A stretch of 64,000 nt of DNA from a bacterium. GTDB taxonomy: Bacteria > Oederibacteriota > CAKKQC01. The stretch lies in the NCBI GenBank assembly GCA_919901855.1, contig CAKKQC010000001.1:62001-126000 (forward strand), written 5' to 3'. This document shows, one piece after another, positions 62,159-64,000 of the stretch. The number at the start of each line of letters is the position of its first letter. The stretch's first letter is position 1. The position numbers were made by a program, and so were the translations under genes. Under the pieces are notes generated by a model. That model ran no database searches. It saw only the letters and a program-made list of their open reading frames with translations, and was not told the DNA's origin.

Positions 62159-64000
62159 ATGCCTCGCATGCCAATACCCCCGAGGGCCCTCTGCGCCCTG
62201 CTCGCCCTCCTGGCATGCAATGCGTGTGCCGAGTCCGGCTACGTCTGGGAAGGCTTCGAGCGCGAGATCAACTGGGACCCCGACGCCTCGTCGGCGGCCA
62301 CCGGCCGGGTACTGGACCCGGCCCAAGCCACCGAGGGAAAACACGGGCTCAAGCTCGATTTCACGGCCGTTACCCCCTCCGCCCGGGCCGTCTGGTACCG
62401 GAGCGAGAACCTGGACTGGTCGCCCTACGGCGCTCTCCTCCTGGACGTCTACAATCCCACCGACCTCCCGGCCCTCAAGCTCGGCGTCTCGATCGCGACG
62501 ACCGACCGGTACCTGGGACACGAGACCTTGACGGCGCCGCTCCAGCCCGGGTGGAACCGGGACGTCCGGATCGACCTCAAGGCCCGGACCTTCTCGTCGG
62601 CGGCCTCCGACTACCGGCCCGTCGGCTACCTGATCGGCCGCGGGGCGGTGAAGCTCGTGTCGCTCCACGTCTACCCCGGCTCCGCGACCTCGGGCTGGGT
62701 CACGGTGGACAATATGCGTTTGGAGCGCGCGGGGCTCCTCAACGCGGGCGACGTCACCGTCAACACTACCCTGGACCTGACGGCATCGGCGGGCCGGATC
62801 GACTACCTGCCGCCCGGCATGCGCGTGCGGTCCCGCGACGTCTCCACCGTCGAGAGCTTCGAAACGGGGAACACGTGGACCACGGCCCAGTCCGGCGTCA
62901 AGATCGCGCCGACGACGGGGCGCCACAGCCGCGGCGGAGGCGCGCTCGCCGTTACGTTCCCCGCGTCCCTGGACGGGTTCATGCTGGACCTGCCCGGCCT
63001 GGAGACCCGGCTCGGAGGATCCCGCCAGTTCCGGATGGACGTCTGGTGCGACGCCCCGGGCGGCCAGCTCGATCTCGTCCTCTACGACACGGACTGGAAC
63101 CGGTACCGGAGCGGCTGGCGCTGGCTCGGCCACGGATGGAACACGCTGATCTTCGATTTCACGAACCAGGATGCGTGGGACGAGGGAGTGATGTCGCGCG
63201 ACGTTACGTCGCGGCTGGCCCTCGTCTCGGTCAACGTGAAGTCCCGGTGGCCCGGCCGGCTCGTCTTCGACGGCCTCGCGACCGCGACGGTGTCGCTGCG
63301 GGGCGCCGCGAAGCCCGGCGCCCTCCTCAGCACGTCCTTTCACCCGACCCCGACGATCGAGGCCGTCGTGGACACGCGTCTCCAGGACACGTGGTACGGT
63401 AACAACCTGCGCGGCACGCGGAGCGCCGGGCCGGAGGGCTGGGTGGACGCCGGGCACGTGCGCTGGGACGCCGGCGGGTTCCGGACGACCGCGCTCTGGC
63501 GGCGCCGCATCACGGCCATGGACCAGCCGCAGTTCCTGCTCGTTTCCCCGTACAGCCTCGGCAACGAGATAACGGGGGCCGAGACCGCGGGACGCCTGGC
63601 CGGAACCGAAGTGCAGGCCATGGCCGTGAGCCGGCTCGAGTACGGGACCTTCGACAGCCGCGTGCCCACGGGGCTGGGACCCGAACGCGTCGGGGCGCTC
63701 CGGCTCCGGCGCAACGTGGCCGAGGGCACCCGGATCGGCGTCACCCGGGTCGTCCACCTTTCGCGCTATCCGGGCACGGTCGGCGAGGTGGCGCGCCGGC
63801 GCGACACGACCGGGCTTGACGCGGAGTCCCATCTCCAGACGGGCAAGCTCGCGCTCAACGTCTCGGCCGAGGGGGCCTACACCTCCGGGCCGGCCTTCCG
63901 GGCCCCGGACGCGAACGCCCCGGCCCGCGACCGCTGGTACGGCGCCGGCCGCGTCGCGCCCGAGTTCGGACGGCTCTCGCTGTGGGGAAGCCGGGAAGTC
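62159..64000 (+). CDS. Secreted multidomain beta-sandwich protein (3' end outside window)
   Basis: At least 614 residues; open through the right edge. The N-terminus carries a signal with a lipobox-like LLAC (Cys20). Two CBM-like jelly-roll modules follow: ~25-200 (YVWEGFE, HGLKLDFTA, WSPYGALLLDVYNP, WNRDVRIDL) and ~235-395 (STVESFETG, GGALAVTFP, RMDVWCDA, WNTLIFDF). After ~400 a region with many alternating strands and Arg/Trp pairs (WVDAGHVRWDAGGF) could be the start of an outer-membrane barrel or surface domain. ATG 62150, three codons upstream, is an alternative start; 62159 fits the -10 spacing. Confidence 0.65.
   Translation, partial: MPRMPIPPRALCALLALLACNACAESGYVWEGFEREINWDPDASSAATGRVLDPAQATEGKHGLKLDFTAVTPSARAVWYRSENLDWSPYGALLLDVYNPTDLPALKLGVSIATTDRYLGHETLTAPLQPGWNRDVRIDLKARTFSSAASDYRPVGYLIGRGAVKLVSLHVYPGSATSGWVTVDNMRLERAGLLNAGDVTVNTTLDLTASAGRIDYLPPGMRVRSRDVSTVESFETGNTWTTAQSGVKIAPTTGRHSRGGGALAVTFPASLDGFMLDLPGLETRLGGSRQFRMDVWCDAPGGQLDLVLYDTDWNRYRSGWRWLGHGWNTLIFDFTNQDAWDEGVMSRDVTSRLALVSVNVKSRWPGRLVFDGLATATVSLRGAAKPGALLSTSFHPTPTIEAVVDTRLQDTWYGNNLRGTRSAGPEGWVDAGHVRWDAGGFRTTALWRRRITAMDQPQFLLVSPYSLGNEITGAETAGRLAGTEVQAMAVSRLEYGTFDSRVPTGLGPERVGALRLRRNVAEGTRIGVTRVVHLSRYPGTVGEVARRRDTTGLDAESHLQTGKLALNVSAEGAYTSGPAFRAPDANAPARDRWYGAGRVAPEFGRLSLWGSREV

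Noticed and set aside
2643-62216. Very long antisense frames opposite the GH2, ETF, TRAP and GH genes
   Set aside because: GC-rich genomes give long stop-free shadows; none shows recognisable motifs and all lie opposite genes with clear families.
1-64000. tRNA genes, rRNA, CRISPR arrays, insertion sequences
   Set aside because: No cloverleaf-like segments, rRNA signatures, regularly spaced repeats or transposase genes were seen.

Overview
The window is GC-rich DNA (about 70% G+C by eye) from a Gram-negative-type (diderm) bacterium. Signal peptides, lipoboxes, outer-membrane beta-barrels, TRAP transport and periplasmic multiheme cytochromes c all point that way. Many large secreted glycoside hydrolases, a sulfatase, an NPCBM-type alpha-galactosidase, a FixABCX-like module with a fused ETF and a TatT-type TRAP system suggest an uncultured polysaccharide-degrading lineage with anaerobic or facultative electron transfer. 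I cannot name the phylum from sequence alone. Coding density is very high, no gap exceeds 300 bp, many neighbours overlap by 4 bp (ATGA/GTGA), and I see no rRNA, tRNA, CRISPR array or transposase.

Layout. 1-2.6 kb: the 3' end of a radical-SAM gene, then a less GC-rich islet with an aminoglycoside-phosphotransferase-like kinase and an orphan AbiEi-type antitoxin/repressor. 2.6-8.95 kb: a secreted glycosidase-like protein, then a tightly coupled operon of a small membrane protein, LuxE-like acyl-protein synthetase, LuxC-like fatty acyl reductase and class III aminotransferase. 9-14.5 kb: a degenerate GH2-like protein and the fused ETF/FixC/FixX electron-transfer operon. 14.6-23.1 kb: a giant GH2 enzyme, two paralogous double-SnoaL proteins, a metallophosphoesterase without a visible start codon and a CsgG-like lipoprotein. 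23.2-27.4 kb: an RHH/coiled-coil protein, GH1 beta-glucosidase, ankyrin protein, GNAT enzyme and sugar isomerase-like TIM barrel.

27.4-33 kb: a minus-strand group starting with an ECF sigma factor and zinc-finger anti-sigma factor, followed by a 7-heme cytochrome c, a cytochrome b-type membrane protein, an 8-heme cytochrome c, a small membrane protein and a two-thioredoxin-fold protein. 33.1-39.1 kb: GH5 with a carbohydrate-binding module, and a TatT-TatP-TatQM TRAP system. 39.2-44.3 kb: an ORF6N DNA-binding gene with a long internal palindrome, then Gfo/Idh oxidoreductase, sulfatase, methyltransferase and patatin. 44.3-47.5 kb: a zinc/manganese uptake group (permease, binding protein, beta-barrel, small CxxCH protein) with no ATPase gene in the window. 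47.6-53.7 kb: a kinase-less KdpD-like sensor facing a KdpD/KdpE-type two-component pair that is coupled to a KimA-like permease, then CorA. 53.9-64 kb: DUF4185-like protein, a triple-HTH regulator, GH27 alpha-galactosidase, a large secreted hydrolase, an outer-membrane protein, a CPXCG zinc-ribbon-like protein and a partial secreted beta-sandwich protein.

Three signals cut across genes. Twelve genes that begin transcription units carry a TANNNT box ending 6-9 nt before the start codon, which suggests widespread leaderless transcription. A family of in-frame palindromic insertions, three of them paired hairpins, recurs in secreted glycosidase genes. The strongest candidates for undescribed systems are the LuxE-LuxC-aminotransferase operon (possible long-chain amine synthesis) and the ECF-controlled 15-heme membrane complex.
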